A DNA stretch of 64,000 nt from Thalassovita sp. (GTDB taxonomy: Bacteria > Pseudomonadota > Alphaproteobacteria > Rhodobacterales > Rhodobacteraceae), in contig NZ_OY829290.1 in NCBI RefSeq assembly GCF_963691685.1, positions 3,038,001 to 3,102,000 on the forward strand, read 5' to 3'. The first letter of the stretch is position 1. Every line of letters starts with the position of its first letter. This document shows positions 42,078-50,649 of the stretch, in pieces. The notes below the pieces were generated by a model. The model was not told where the DNA came from. It searched no databases and saw only the letters and a program-made list of their open reading frames with translations. The position numbers were made by a program, and so were the translations under genes.

Positions 42078-42854
42078 TTGTCCGAACAGGATCCAGTTAT
42101 CGAAATTCGTGGTCTGCATAAGGCCTATGGCGACCTTGAAGTGATCAAGGGCGTCGATATCACTGCGCGTCGTGGCGATGTGGTGTCGCTCATCGGGTCT
42201 TCGGGCTCGGGCAAGTCGACCATCCTGCGCTGCGCCAACCTGCTGGAAGACAGCCAGCAGGGCGACATCCTGTTCAAGGGGGAGCCGGTCACCTGGAAAG
42301 GCGACGGCGCACATCGTCATCCGGGCGATCCCAAACAGGTGCTGCGCATCCGCACCAACCTGTCGATGGTGTTCCAGCAGTTTAACCTCTGGGCCCATAT
42401 GACCATCCTGCAAAACGTGATGGAAGCCCCGGTGACCGTTCTGGGCCGGGACCGCGATGAGGTCGAAGCCTCGGCGCGGCGCTACCTGGAAAAGGTGGGC
42501 ATTGGCGACAAATGTGACGTTTACCCGGCGCAGCTGTCCGGTGGTCAGCAGCAGCGGGCCGCGATCGCGCGCGCGCTCTGCATGGAGCCTGAGGCGCTGC
42601 TGTTTGATGAACCGACATCGGCCCTGGACCCTGAGCTGGAACAGGAAGTGATCAAGGTGATCAAAGACCTGGCCGCGGAAGGGCGCACCATGCTGATCGT
42701 GACCCATGACATGAAGATGGCGTCGGACATTTCCAGCCATGTCGTCTTCTTGCATCAGGGTTTGATCGAAGAACAGGGCAGCGCCGAAGCGGTTTTTGGT
42801 AGCCCCAAGAGCGAACGTCTGAAACAGTTTCTATCGGCCACCGTCCACGCCTAA
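42078..42854 (+). CDS. Polar amino-acid ABC transporter, ATP-binding protein
   Basis: 258 residues from a TTG at 42078 preceded by AGGGG. Walker A GSSGSGKST, signature LSGGQQQRAA and Walker B LLFDEPTSALD are intact. It belongs to the HisP/GlnQ family. The operon order is ATPase, binding protein, permease, permease. The amine-ligase genes downstream hint at the substrate class. Confidence 0.95.
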   Translation: MSEQDPVIEIRGLHKAYGDLEVIKGVDITARRGDVVSLIGSSGSGKSTILRCANLLEDSQQGDILFKGEPVTWKGDGAHRHPGDPKQVLRIRTNLSMVFQQFNLWAHMTILQNVMEAPVTVLGRDRDEVEASARRYLEKVGIGDKCDVYPAQLSGGQQQRAAIARALCMEPEALLFDEPTSALDPELEQEVIKVIKDLAAEGRTMLIVTHDMKMASDISSHVVFLHQGLIEEQGSAEAVFGSPKSERLKQFLSATVHA

Positions 42855-42913
42855 CGCAGGCGGTGTACGATCCAGAAAAAACGATAACACAAACCAACCA
42901 ACGGGAGAGATCC

Positions 42914-43621
42914 ATGAAGAACCTGATCCTGAGCACCGCCGTTTTGGCGCTGACCGCAGGCGTAGCCGCCGCAGAAACCGTACGTCTGGGCACCGAGGGC
43001 GCCTACCCTCCGTACAACTTCCTGAACGACGCTGGTGAAGTCGACGGTTTTGAGCGTGAGCTGGGCGATGAGCTGTGCAAACGCGCCGAGCTGACCTGTG
43101 AGTGGGTCACCAACGACTGGGATTCGATCATCCCCAACCTGACCTCGGGCAACTACGACGCCATCATCGCCGGCATGTCGATCACCGACGAGCGTAAAGA
43201 AGTTGTAGACTTCACCCAGGGCTACACCCAGCCGTCGCCGTCGGCCTATGCTGCATTGGCCGAAGGTGTGGACGTGAACTCGGCCATCGTGGCTGCTCAG
43301 TCCTCGACCATTCAGTCGGGCCACGTTGCCACCACCGGCGCGACCCTGGTTGAATTCCCCACCCCGGACGAAACCGTTGCTGCGGTAAAGTCGGGCGAAG
43401 TTGACGCCGTACTGTCGGACAAAGACTACCTGAACCCGATCGTCGCCGAAGGTGGCCTGGTGTTCATCGGTGACGTTTACCTGGGCGGCGGCATCGGCAT
43501 GGCCTTCCGCAAGTCGGACGCCGACCTGCGCGGCAAGTTCGACGCGGCCATCGCTTCGATGAAAGCAGACGGTTCGCTGAACGCCCTGCTGGACAAGTGG
43601 GAGATCGAGGGCAAGTTCTAA
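42914..43621 (+). CDS. Polar amino-acid ABC transporter, periplasmic binding protein
   Basis: 235 residues from ATG 42914 (GGGAGAGA upstream). A 20-residue signal peptide (LTAGVAAA) is followed by the family-3 solute-binding fold: RLGTEGAYPPYNFLNDAGEVDGFE, a disulfide-forming pair in LCKRAELTCEW, DWDSIIPNL and AIIAGMSITDERKE. These segments are those of lysine/arginine/ornithine-type binding proteins. A terminator-like hairpin after the gene would keep its mRNA in excess over the permease genes. Confidence 0.95.
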   Translation: MKNLILSTAVLALTAGVAAAETVRLGTEGAYPPYNFLNDAGEVDGFERELGDELCKRAELTCEWVTNDWDSIIPNLTSGNYDAIIAGMSITDERKEVVDFTQGYTQPSPSAYAALAEGVDVNSAIVAAQSSTIQSGHVATTGATLVEFPTPDETVAAVKSGEVDAVLSDKDYLNPIVAEGGLVFIGDVYLGGGIGMAFRKSDADLRGKFDAAIASMKADGSLNALLDKWEIEGKF

Positions 43622-43644
43622 GCCCTCCGTTTCTTAAAAATCTT

Positions 43645-43681
43645 GAGAGCGCGGGCCCCGGCCCCGCTCTCTTCTTCTTCG
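43645..43681 (+). terminator. Attenuating hairpin between binding-protein and permease genes
   Basis: GAGAGCG (43645-43651) pairs with CGCTCTC (43665-43671), with GGGC/GCCC inside, followed by TTCTTCTTCTTCG. Partial termination here would favour binding-protein expression. Confidence 0.7.
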
Positions 43682-43722
43682 CCACGGATCGCGATGATCC
43701 GCGCCAGTGAAAGAGGCCCACC

Positions 43723-44604
43723 ATTTTTTCCTATTGCGCTGATCCCGCCACCCTGGAAGGCCTCCAGTGGTTGAGCTGCTACCTGACCACAGGCAAGCAC
43801 ATGGGCTTTTACGTGTCCTTTGGCACGGTCCTGTTGCTGCTGGCCGTCACCGCCCCGGTTTCGCTGAGCTTTGGCTTCTTCGGAGCCATGGCCGCCCGGG
43901 CCCGCTTCGCCCCGCTGAGCTGGCTGGGCAAAGGTTATATCGCCATCGTGCGCGGTGTGCCCGATATCGCCTTTTTCCTGTTTTTCGTCATTGCTCTGGA
44001 TCAGGGCATTGAATACCTGCTGCATTCTGTGCGCTGCCCCGACTGGGATGAGCCGATCCGCCGTGGCACCGACTTTGTGGTCTGTGACATTGCCAAGATG
44101 CCTTTGAATTCCTCACCGCAGTGGATTCATGAAATCTACGGCTTCAGTCTAGCTGTGCTGACCTTTGCAATCGTGTTTGGCGCCTTTGCCGCCAACGTTA
44201 TCTTCGGTGCGATGAACGCTGTGCCGCGGGCACAGATGGAAACCGCCGAAGCCTATGGCATGACCCATCGGCAGGCCTTCTGGCGCATTCTGGTCCCGCA
44301 GATGTGGCTCTATGCGCTGCCCGGCCTGTCGAACCTGTGGATGATCCTGATCAAGGCCAGTCCGCTGCTGTTCCTGCTGGGGGTTGAGGACATGGTCTAT
44401 TGGGCCCGTGAACTGGGGGCCAGCAAGCAAGCCCGTTTCACCGATTATCCCCATGGCGACTGGCGGATGTGGTACTTCCTTGGCCTACTGATCTTCTACC
44501 TCGCCTTCACCAAAGTCTCCGAAGTTGTTCTGGAGCGGATCACCAAGAAACTGTCCCACGGTCAGGCGACTGTCGGCGGCGAAGCGCAAAGGAAAGCGGC
44601 ATGA
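43723..44604 (+). CDS. Amino-acid ABC transporter permease, apparent ATT start
   Basis: 293 residues if translation starts at ATT 43723, 277 from TTG 43771. The in-frame stop TGA lies at 43708-43710 and there is no ATG, GTG or TTG before 43771. AGAGG sits six bases before the ATT, and the extra residues FSYCADPATLEGLQWL read like a genuine family N-terminus. The permease has the HisM/GlnP fold, with a first helix at about 30-50 and the EAA loop AMETAEAYGMTHRQAFWRIL type segment (ETAEAYGM). A hydrophilic insertion with three cysteines (SVRCPDWD, VVCDIAK) lies near residue 105. It overlaps the next permease by ATGA. Confidence 0.85.
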   Translation: MFSYCADPATLEGLQWLSCYLTTGKHMGFYVSFGTVLLLLAVTAPVSLSFGFFGAMAARARFAPLSWLGKGYIAIVRGVPDIAFFLFFVIALDQGIEYLLHSVRCPDWDEPIRRGTDFVVCDIAKMPLNSSPQWIHEIYGFSLAVLTFAIVFGAFAANVIFGAMNAVPRAQMETAEAYGMTHRQAFWRILVPQMWLYALPGLSNLWMILIKASPLLFLLGVEDMVYWARELGASKQARFTDYPHGDWRMWYFLGLLIFYLAFTKVSEVVLERITKKLSHGQATVGGEAQRKAA

Positions 44605-45407
44605 GCTGTTGGCAAACTGTTCAGGACTACGCATTCCGCTCGATCGGCTATGGCGAACGACGCCTGCCAATGGCGGATATCACCCTGTGTGACCAGTTCA
44701 CCCTGATTGGTTCAGGTCTGATTTGGAACGTCTATTTTGGGGTGGTCGCGGTGATCTTTGGCTTCTTCTTTGCCAACGCCTTAGCGCTGTCCAAAAACTC
44801 GGGCAACCGCGTGCTGAACCTCTCGGCCCGCTGGTTCATCCTGATCTTCCGTGGCTCACCGCTGTTTATTCAGTTCTTCTTTGCCTATTTCTTCTTCCTG
44901 CAACTCAAAAGCTGGTCGCCAATCTTTGACCCGCTTTCGGCCGCATGGCTTGGGGCACTGATCGTGTTGTTCCTCAACACCTCGGCCTATGCCGGCGAAA
45001 TCTTCTATGGCGCGCTACGGGCGATCCCCAAAGGCGACATGGAAGCGGCGGATGCCTATGGGTTTTCGGGCTGGAAGAAGTACCGCAAGATCACCTTCCC
45101 GACTATGTTGCGCCTTGCGTGGCCCAGCTACACCAACGAGGCGATCTTCCTGTTTCATGCCACCACGCTGGTGTTCCTGTCCGGTTTCCCGACATGGCGA
45201 CAGCAGGGGGACGCGCTGTACTATGCGAAATATCTGGCAGACAAGACGTTCAACCCATTTGTGCCTTACCCAATCCTTGCCTGCTATTTCATCCTGCTAA
45301 CGCTGGTGATTGTGGGCATCTTTGGTCTGGCAAACAAATACCTGAACCGGCACCTGCCGCAGGCCAACCGTCGCAAAATTCGCTTGCGTCCTAATCTGAT
45401 CCGGTAG
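44601..45407 (+). CDS. Amino-acid ABC transporter permease, second subunit
   Basis: 268 residues from ATG 44601, overlapping the previous stop by four bases. N-terminal 35 residues are cytoplasmic or periplasmic; then membrane helices from about 38, with FRGSPLFIQFFFAYFF and the EAA loop MEAADAYGFSGWKKYRKI. It pairs with the preceding permease to form the channel. A GC-rich hairpin lies 34 bases after the stop. Confidence 0.94.
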   Translation: MSCWQTVQDYAFRSIGYGERRLPMADITLCDQFTLIGSGLIWNVYFGVVAVIFGFFFANALALSKNSGNRVLNLSARWFILIFRGSPLFIQFFFAYFFFLQLKSWSPIFDPLSAAWLGALIVLFLNTSAYAGEIFYGALRAIPKGDMEAADAYGFSGWKKYRKITFPTMLRLAWPSYTNEAIFLFHATTLVFLSGFPTWRQQGDALYYAKYLADKTFNPFVPYPILACYFILLTLVIVGIFGLANKYLNRHLPQANRRKIRLRPNLIR

Positions 45408-45440
45408 TAGACAAGATTTGATCAAATTATTCTGATCCCC

Positions 45441-45465
45441 GTGCCCCCTTCCAAAGAGGGGGCAC
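45441..45465 (+). terminator. Hairpin after the ABC transporter operon
   Basis: GTGCCCCCT (45441-45449) and AGGGGGCAC (45457-45465) form a perfect 9-bp stem with a 7-base loop. The T-tract is weak (ATTGCTAC). Confidence 0.55.
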
Positions 45466-45589
45466 ATTGCTACACTGGGGTCCATAACTGGCGTTTGGTT
45501 TGATCACTGATTGGGACCAAGGGCATGGACCACAGCGCGGCGGGCCGCCACAGCCCCGCACCGCGGCGCCATCCCTTCGAAGGCAAGCG

Positions 45590-46930
45590 ATGGTGACGAT
45601 GAAAGACTGGCTCTCCACCCACCCTGAAATCCGCTCGATCCGACTGGCGGCGGCTGACCTGAACGGCGTGCCGCGTGGCAAACGGATCCCGGTGAAGTTT
45701 GCAGGTAAGGTTGCCGAAGGCGCCGCGCGCTTCCCCTATTCGGTTCTGAACCTTGATATATGGGGCGCTGACATCGAAGACTCCCCGCTGGTGTTTGAAA
45801 GCGGTGATCAGGACGGGTTCCTGAAAATGACGAACCGCGGCCCATTGCCGATGCCCTGGCTGGAAAACGCCGCGGCGCTGGTGCCGGTCTGGATGTTCCA
45901 TGAGGATGGCACCCCCTTTGAGGGCGACCCCCGCCAGGCGCTGCAGCGGGTGCTGGATCGCTACGCCGCCAAAGGCCTGTCGCCGGTTGCTGCGGTGGAG
46001 ATGGAGTTTTTTCTGGTCGATGACAAAGGGCGCGATCTGAACATCCCGCCCCTGCCCACCTCGGGCAAGAAACGGGCCCGCCCCGATATCCTGTCGCTGG
46101 CCAAACTGGACGCTTTTGATAGTTTCTTCAGCGATCTCTATGACGCCTGCGATCTGATGGACATCCCCGCCGATGCCGCGATTTCCGAAGGCGGCGTTGG
46201 CCAGTTTGAAATTAACCTGATGCATGGCGATGCGATGAAGGCGGCAGATGATGCCTGGCTGTTCAAGATGCTGGTCAAATCGCTGGCCCGCAGCCACGGC
46301 TTTGCCGCCACCTTCATGGCGAAACCCTACCCTGAAGAGGCCGGCACCGGGCTGCACACCCATTTTTCGGTGTTGGATCAGGACGGCAACAACATCTTTG
46401 ACGATGGCAGCGCCACCGGCAGTGACCAGCTGCGCCATGCGATTGCCGGCTGCATGGCGGCGATGCACGACAGCACGCTGATCTTTGCACCGCATTGGAA
46501 TTCTTACGAACGGATGGTGCCGGGGGCCCATGCGCCGACCTCAATCTGCTGGGCCCATGAAAACCGCACTGCAGCCATCCGGGTGCCGTCAGGCCCGCCC
46601 AAGGCGCGCCGGATCGAACATCGTGTCGCGGGCGGCGATGTGAACCCCTATCTGATGCTGACCGCCATTCTGGGCGCTGCCCTCAACGGTATCGAAGACG
46701 CGGTAGAGCCGCCCGCCCCGATCAAGGGCAACTCCTACGATCAGGAGCTGCCACAGATGATTGACGGTTGGCAGCAGGCCATCGACGTCTTTGAGGCCAG
46801 CGCGCCGGTTGCGCGGATTTTCCCGGCGGAACTGATCCGCAATCTGGTCATGACCAAACGCCAGGAGCTGCGCGAAATGACGGAGATGAGCGCGGAAGAG
46901 CGGCGCGACACCTATCTGGAGGCGGTCTGA
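45590..46930 (+). CDS. Glutamine-synthetase-family ligase (gamma-glutamylamine synthetase-like), first copy
   Basis: 446 residues from ATG 45590 with AAGG upstream. Catalytic motifs of the GS fold are intact: AVEMEFFLV near residue 138, EGGVGQFEINLMHGD near 200, HTHFSV near 255 and NRTAAIRVPSG near 325. It belongs with the non-biosynthetic GS-like enzymes (PuuA/GlnA3 type) that join glutamate to an amine. The adjoining amidotransferase, second GS-like gene and amino-acid transporter suggest amine catabolism or detoxification. Confidence 0.9.
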   Translation: MVTMKDWLSTHPEIRSIRLAAADLNGVPRGKRIPVKFAGKVAEGAARFPYSVLNLDIWGADIEDSPLVFESGDQDGFLKMTNRGPLPMPWLENAAALVPVWMFHEDGTPFEGDPRQALQRVLDRYAAKGLSPVAAVEMEFFLVDDKGRDLNIPPLPTSGKKRARPDILSLAKLDAFDSFFSDLYDACDLMDIPADAAISEGGVGQFEINLMHGDAMKAADDAWLFKMLVKSLARSHGFAATFMAKPYPEEAGTGLHTHFSVLDQDGNNIFDDGSATGSDQLRHAIAGCMAAMHDSTLIFAPHWNSYERMVPGAHAPTSICWAHENRTAAIRVPSGPPKARRIEHRVAGGDVNPYLMLTAILGAALNGIEDAVEPPAPIKGNSYDQELPQMIDGWQQAIDVFEASAPVARIFPAELIRNLVMTKRQELREMTEMSAEERRDTYLEAV

Positions 46931-47050
46931 GCATACCCTCAGGCGCTTTTTGGCTTATTTGGCCGCGCAACCTGCGGCCCATCCTTCCGGGGGACTTGTT
47001 CCCAGAACAGCGCCCCCCTACCCTTAGAACAGTAACAAATTTGGTGTTCC

Positions 47051-47746
47051 ATGAAGATCGGCATCCTGCAAACCGGCCACGCGCCCGACGAAGTCAAAGG
47101 TGAACTGGGCGATTACGCCACGATGTTTGCCAAACTGTTGGAGGGCAACGGGTTTGATTACGTCGACTACTACGTCGTTGACGGCGTTTTCCCCGCCTCG
47201 GTGGATGAGGCCGACGGCTGGCTGATCACCGGTTCAAAACACGGGGTCTATGAAGACCACGATTGGATCCCCCCGCTGGAGGCCCTGATCCGCGACATCC
47301 GCGATGCCGGCAAACCGCTGATCGGCGTCTGCTTTGGCCACCAGATCATTGCCCAGGCCCTAGGTGGCAAGGTGGAGAAGTTTTCCGAAGGCTGGTCCGC
47401 CGGACCCACCACCTATGACGTGCAGGGCCGTGAGATGACACTGAACGCCTGGCATCAGGATCAGGTGATCACCCCGCCCGAAGGGGCTGAGGTTTTTGCC
47501 AGCTCGGACTTCTGCGCCAACGCCGGTCTGGTGATCGGCAAGCAGGTGCTGACCATCCAGCCGCATCCTGAGTTCACCGCCAAAATGATCGACGGTCTGA
47601 TCCGCTACCGCGCCCCCGGCGTGCTGCCCGATGAGATGATCAAAGAGGTGGCCGGCAATATCGACGCAAAAGTCGACGATCATGAGTTTGCGGTGATGAT
47701 GGCCAAGTTTTTCCGTGGCGAAGACATCAAAGGGGATCCTGCATGA
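47051..47746 (+). CDS. Type 1 glutamine amidotransferase
   Basis: 231 residues. Class I amidotransferase fold with nucleophile Cys in GVCFGHQIIAQ (near residue 97), and the His-Glu pair in IQPHPEFTAKM near 178. The family includes PuuD-type gamma-glutamyl hydrolases as well as ammonia-producing partners. Lying between two GS-like ligases and overlapping the second by ATGA, it probably removes or transfers the gamma-glutamyl group in the same pathway. No clear ribosome site precedes the ATG. Confidence 0.88.
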   Translation: MKIGILQTGHAPDEVKGELGDYATMFAKLLEGNGFDYVDYYVVDGVFPASVDEADGWLITGSKHGVYEDHDWIPPLEALIRDIRDAGKPLIGVCFGHQIIAQALGGKVEKFSEGWSAGPTTYDVQGREMTLNAWHQDQVITPPEGAEVFASSDFCANAGLVIGKQVLTIQPHPEFTAKMIDGLIRYRAPGVLPDEMIKEVAGNIDAKVDDHEFAVMMAKFFRGEDIKGDPA

Positions 47747-49101
47747 GCGACTGGAAAGACAGCCTGCCCGAAGCCGCCCGCAGCTACCTTGAAGGCAACC
47801 GGCTGGATGAGGTCGAATGTGTGATCTCCGACCTGCCCGGCATTGCCCGCGGCAAGGCGGTTCCAGCGAAGAAATTCGCAAAGCAGGACAGTTTCTTCCT
47901 GCCCGACTCGATCTTTTATCAGACCATCACCGGCGACTGGGGCGAAGCCGCTGGCGAGGAAGGCTTCATCGAACGCGATATGCTGCTGCGCCCGGACATG
48001 AGCACCGCTACGGCCGCGCCCTGGACCGCGGACTGGACGCTGCAGGTGATCCATGACGCCTATGACCGCAAGGGTGAGGCCGTGCCCTATTCGCCGCGCA
48101 ACGTGCTGAAACGGGTGGTGGAGCTTTACCGCGCGCAGGGGTGGGAGCCCGTTGTGGCCCCTGAGATGGAGTTTTTTCTGGTCGCCAAGAACACCGACCC
48201 GGCCAAATCGATTGAGCCGATGATGGGCCGTTCGGGCCGTCCTGCGGCGGCGCGTCAGGCCTATTCCATGACGGCGGTGGATGAATTTGGTCCGGTGATC
48301 GATGACATCTACGATTTTGCCGAGGCGCAGGGTTTTGAAATTGACGGCATCACCCAGGAAGGCGGCGCCGGTCAGCTGGAAATCAACCTGCTGCACGGCG
48401 ATCCGGTGAAACTGGCGGATGAGGTCTTCTACTTCAAACGGCTGATCCGCGAAGCGGCGCTGCGCCATGACTGTTTTGCCACCTTCATGGCCAAACCCAT
48501 CGCGGATGAGCCGGGCAGCGCCATGCATATCCACCATTCGGTGGTGGATCGTGAAACCGGGCAGAACCTGTTTTCTGGACCGCAGGGCGGGGAAACCGAT
48601 GCCTTCTTCCACTTCATCGCCGGGCTGCAGAACCACCTGCCCTCCGCCATCGCGGTGCTGGCGCCCTATGTGAACTCCTACCGGCGCTACGTGCGCGATC
48701 ATGCAGCACCGATCAACCTCTCCTGGGCGCGGGATAACCGCACCACCGGCATCCGCATCCCGATCTCGGGACCTGAGGCCCGGCGGGTCGAAAACCGCAT
48801 CGCCGGCATGGACTGCAACCCCTATCTGGGCATCGCCGCCTCACTGGCCTGTGGCTATCTGGGGCTGATGGAGCAGAAACGCCCCAGCAGCGCCTTTAAG
48901 GGGGACGCTTATGAGGATGAGACCGATCTGCCCCGCGTGATGGGTGAGGCGCTGAACCTGTTTGAGGAAAACACCGCCCTGCATGAGGTGCTGCATCCGG
49001 AATTTGCCCGCGTCTACACCATCGTGAAACGCACCGAATACGAAGAGTTCCTGCAGGTGATTTCCCCATGGGAGCGGGAGCACCTGCTGCTCAATGTCTG
49101 A
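47743..49101 (+). CDS. Glutamine-synthetase-family ligase, second copy
   Basis: 452 residues, overlapping the amidotransferase by four bases. The GS catalytic motifs VAPEMEFFLV, EGGAGQLEINLLHGD, MHIHHSV and NRTTGIRIPISG are intact. It is a diverged paralogue of the gene at 45590 (for example HIHHSV against HTHFSV), so the two probably use different amine acceptors or form a hetero-oligomer. A strong terminator follows. Confidence 0.9.
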   Translation: MSDWKDSLPEAARSYLEGNRLDEVECVISDLPGIARGKAVPAKKFAKQDSFFLPDSIFYQTITGDWGEAAGEEGFIERDMLLRPDMSTATAAPWTADWTLQVIHDAYDRKGEAVPYSPRNVLKRVVELYRAQGWEPVVAPEMEFFLVAKNTDPAKSIEPMMGRSGRPAAARQAYSMTAVDEFGPVIDDIYDFAEAQGFEIDGITQEGGAGQLEINLLHGDPVKLADEVFYFKRLIREAALRHDCFATFMAKPIADEPGSAMHIHHSVVDRETGQNLFSGPQGGETDAFFHFIAGLQNHLPSAIAVLAPYVNSYRRYVRDHAAPINLSWARDNRTTGIRIPISGPEARRVENRIAGMDCNPYLGIAASLACGYLGLMEQKRPSSAFKGDAYEDETDLPRVMGEALNLFEENTALHEVLHPEFARVYTIVKRTEYEEFLQVISPWEREHLLLNV

Positions 49102-49137
49102 GCGCCACGCCTGAGCCCACCGAAATTAACAACTGAA

Positions 49138-49168
49138 AGCCCCGGCCCGCGCCGGGGTTTTTCCTTTT
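49138..49168 (+). terminator. Terminator after the GS-like gene cluster
   Basis: CCCCGGC (49140-49146) pairs with GCCGGGG (49151-49157), followed by TTTTTCCTTTT. Confidence 0.9.
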
Positions 49169-49306
49169 GTTCCCTGCGCGTTGTCCCTACGCGCCAAACC
49201 ACTGCAATCGATTGAAAACACGAACTGTCGTCACAATTTCATTTTGCATTCATAGAATATTGTTTTAGATTTTCCGAAGAGACATTTCAGGAAAGCCGAA
49301 GAACTG

Positions 49307-50524
49307 ATGACACTGCCGCCAAACGTCTATGACGCCGAGCCGATCCCCGAAAGCGCCCGCGCTGAAATTGAACGTCTGCTGAACTCCGGCGATCTGTTCC
49401 GCTACACCTCTGGTCAGGACGCCCCGGTATCGCTGCTGGAACGCGACTTTGCTGAGGCGCTGGGGGCAAAATACGCCTTGGCGGTCTCCTCCTGCTCAGC
49501 GGCGCTGTTCCTGTCGCTGAAGGCGCTGGGGCTGAAATCTGGCGCCCGCGTGCTGATCCCGGCCTTTACCTTTGCCGCCGTGCCTTCGGCCATCGTGCAT
49601 GCCGACTGTGTGCCGGTGCTGTCTGAGGTGGGCGACAACTACCGCATTGATATGGAAGATTTTGCCGCCAAGCTGGATGACAGCATTGATGCGGTGATGA
49701 TTTCCCATATGCGCGGCCATACCTCGGATATGGATGCGATCATGGCGCTCTGCGCCGAACGTGGCAAACCGGTGATCGAAGACGCAGCGCATTCGCTGGG
49801 CACCAAATGGCACGGCAAGAACATCGGCACGCTGGGGCAAATCGGCTGTTTCTCGTTCCAGAGCTATAAGCTGCTGAATTCGGGCGAAGGCGGCATCCTG
49901 ATCACCGATGATGCTGACCTGCTGGCCCAGGCCACCATCATGTCCGGCGCCTATGAACACAATTGGAAGGCCCACCTGGCCCGCACCCCCGAAGATGAGG
50001 CCGAGCTGAAAGCTGCCTTTGACCGTTGGCAGAACAAACTGCCGCTTTACAACCTGCGCCTTGGCAACCTGTCAGCCGCGGTGGTGCGCGCACAGATCCC
50101 TGAATTGATCCGCCGCGTCCAGGACGGCCGCCGCAACCACGATCATTTGGCTGCGCAGCTGGAACTGTCGCCTTGGATCACCGTGCCGGACAAACTGGCG
50201 CCAGAAGAGCGCGCGCCCGATTCGATCCAGTTCAATCTGGTCGGCATGGAAGAGGCTGAAGTGCGCGCCTTTCAGGATGCCTCCAACAAACGCGGCGTGA
50301 AGGTGCAGGTCTTTGGCCTGTCGACCGACAATGCCCGCGCCTTCTGGAACTGGGAGTTTTTGGGGCAGGCCCCCAGCCTGCCGAAAACCCGCGCCATGCT
50401 GATGCGGGCCTGCGATGTGCGCCTGCCCGCGCGCCTGACCCTGCCAGAGGTCGATGTGATCGCAGAGGCGCTGATCAAGGCGGCCCAAGACGTGCGCGGC
50501 AACAGCCGGGCCTTCGGCACCTGA
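49307..50524 (+). CDS. DegT/DnrJ/EryC1-type aminotransferase
   Basis: 405 residues. PLP-dependent family used mostly for amino-sugar and aminocyclitol synthesis. Cofactor residues: SSCSAALFLSLKALG (phosphate loop), VIEDAAHSLG (Asp on the pyridine nitrogen) and FQSYKLLNSGEGG (Schiff-base Lys, near residue 185). It has its own AT-rich promoter region and a AGGAAAG ribosome site, and lies after the GS-like genes, though a terminator separates them. Its substrate cannot be inferred from the sequence. Confidence 0.92.
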   Translation: MTLPPNVYDAEPIPESARAEIERLLNSGDLFRYTSGQDAPVSLLERDFAEALGAKYALAVSSCSAALFLSLKALGLKSGARVLIPAFTFAAVPSAIVHADCVPVLSEVGDNYRIDMEDFAAKLDDSIDAVMISHMRGHTSDMDAIMALCAERGKPVIEDAAHSLGTKWHGKNIGTLGQIGCFSFQSYKLLNSGEGGILITDDADLLAQATIMSGAYEHNWKAHLARTPEDEAELKAAFDRWQNKLPLYNLRLGNLSAAVVRAQIPELIRRVQDGRRNHDHLAAQLELSPWITVPDKLAPEERAPDSIQFNLVGMEEAEVRAFQDASNKRGVKVQVFGLSTDNARAFWNWEFLGQAPSLPKTRAMLMRACDVRLPARLTLPEVDVIAEALIKAAQDVRGNSRAFGT

Positions 50525-50540
50525 TCCCACACCGGTTTAG

Positions 50541-50562
50541 ACGGCCCCAATGGGGCCGTTGC
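50541..50562. terminator. Hairpin after the DegT-type gene
   Basis: ACGGCCCC (50541-50548) and GGGGCCGT (50552-50559) pair around AAT, followed by TTGCC. A weak terminator by tail. Confidence 0.6.
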
Positions 50563-50571
50563 CTTCGGCGA

Positions 50572-50620
50572 GAGTATTTTTGAAAACGATGAAAGCGCTT
50601 TCAATGTTCCTGAAATACTC
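50572..50620. repeat. Nested 49-base palindrome: inverted pair of the GAGTATTT...TGAAAG repeat
   Basis: Outer arms GAGTATTT (50572-50579) and AAATACTC (50613-50620), inner perfect palindrome TGAAAGCGCTTTCA (50590-50603). Each half resembles the single copy at 27920-27946. It lies in the convergent gap between the DegT-type and LysR genes. Confidence 0.6.
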
Positions 50621-50649
50621 AATCTGCCCGCCAGCCATCACGCGGAGGG

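Noticed and set aside
50590..50603. TGAAAGCGCTTTCA read as a LacI/CcpA-type operator
   Set aside because: It matches such operators by sequence, but lies between two convergent genes with no promoter or LacI gene nearby, and is better explained as the core of the repeat palindrome.
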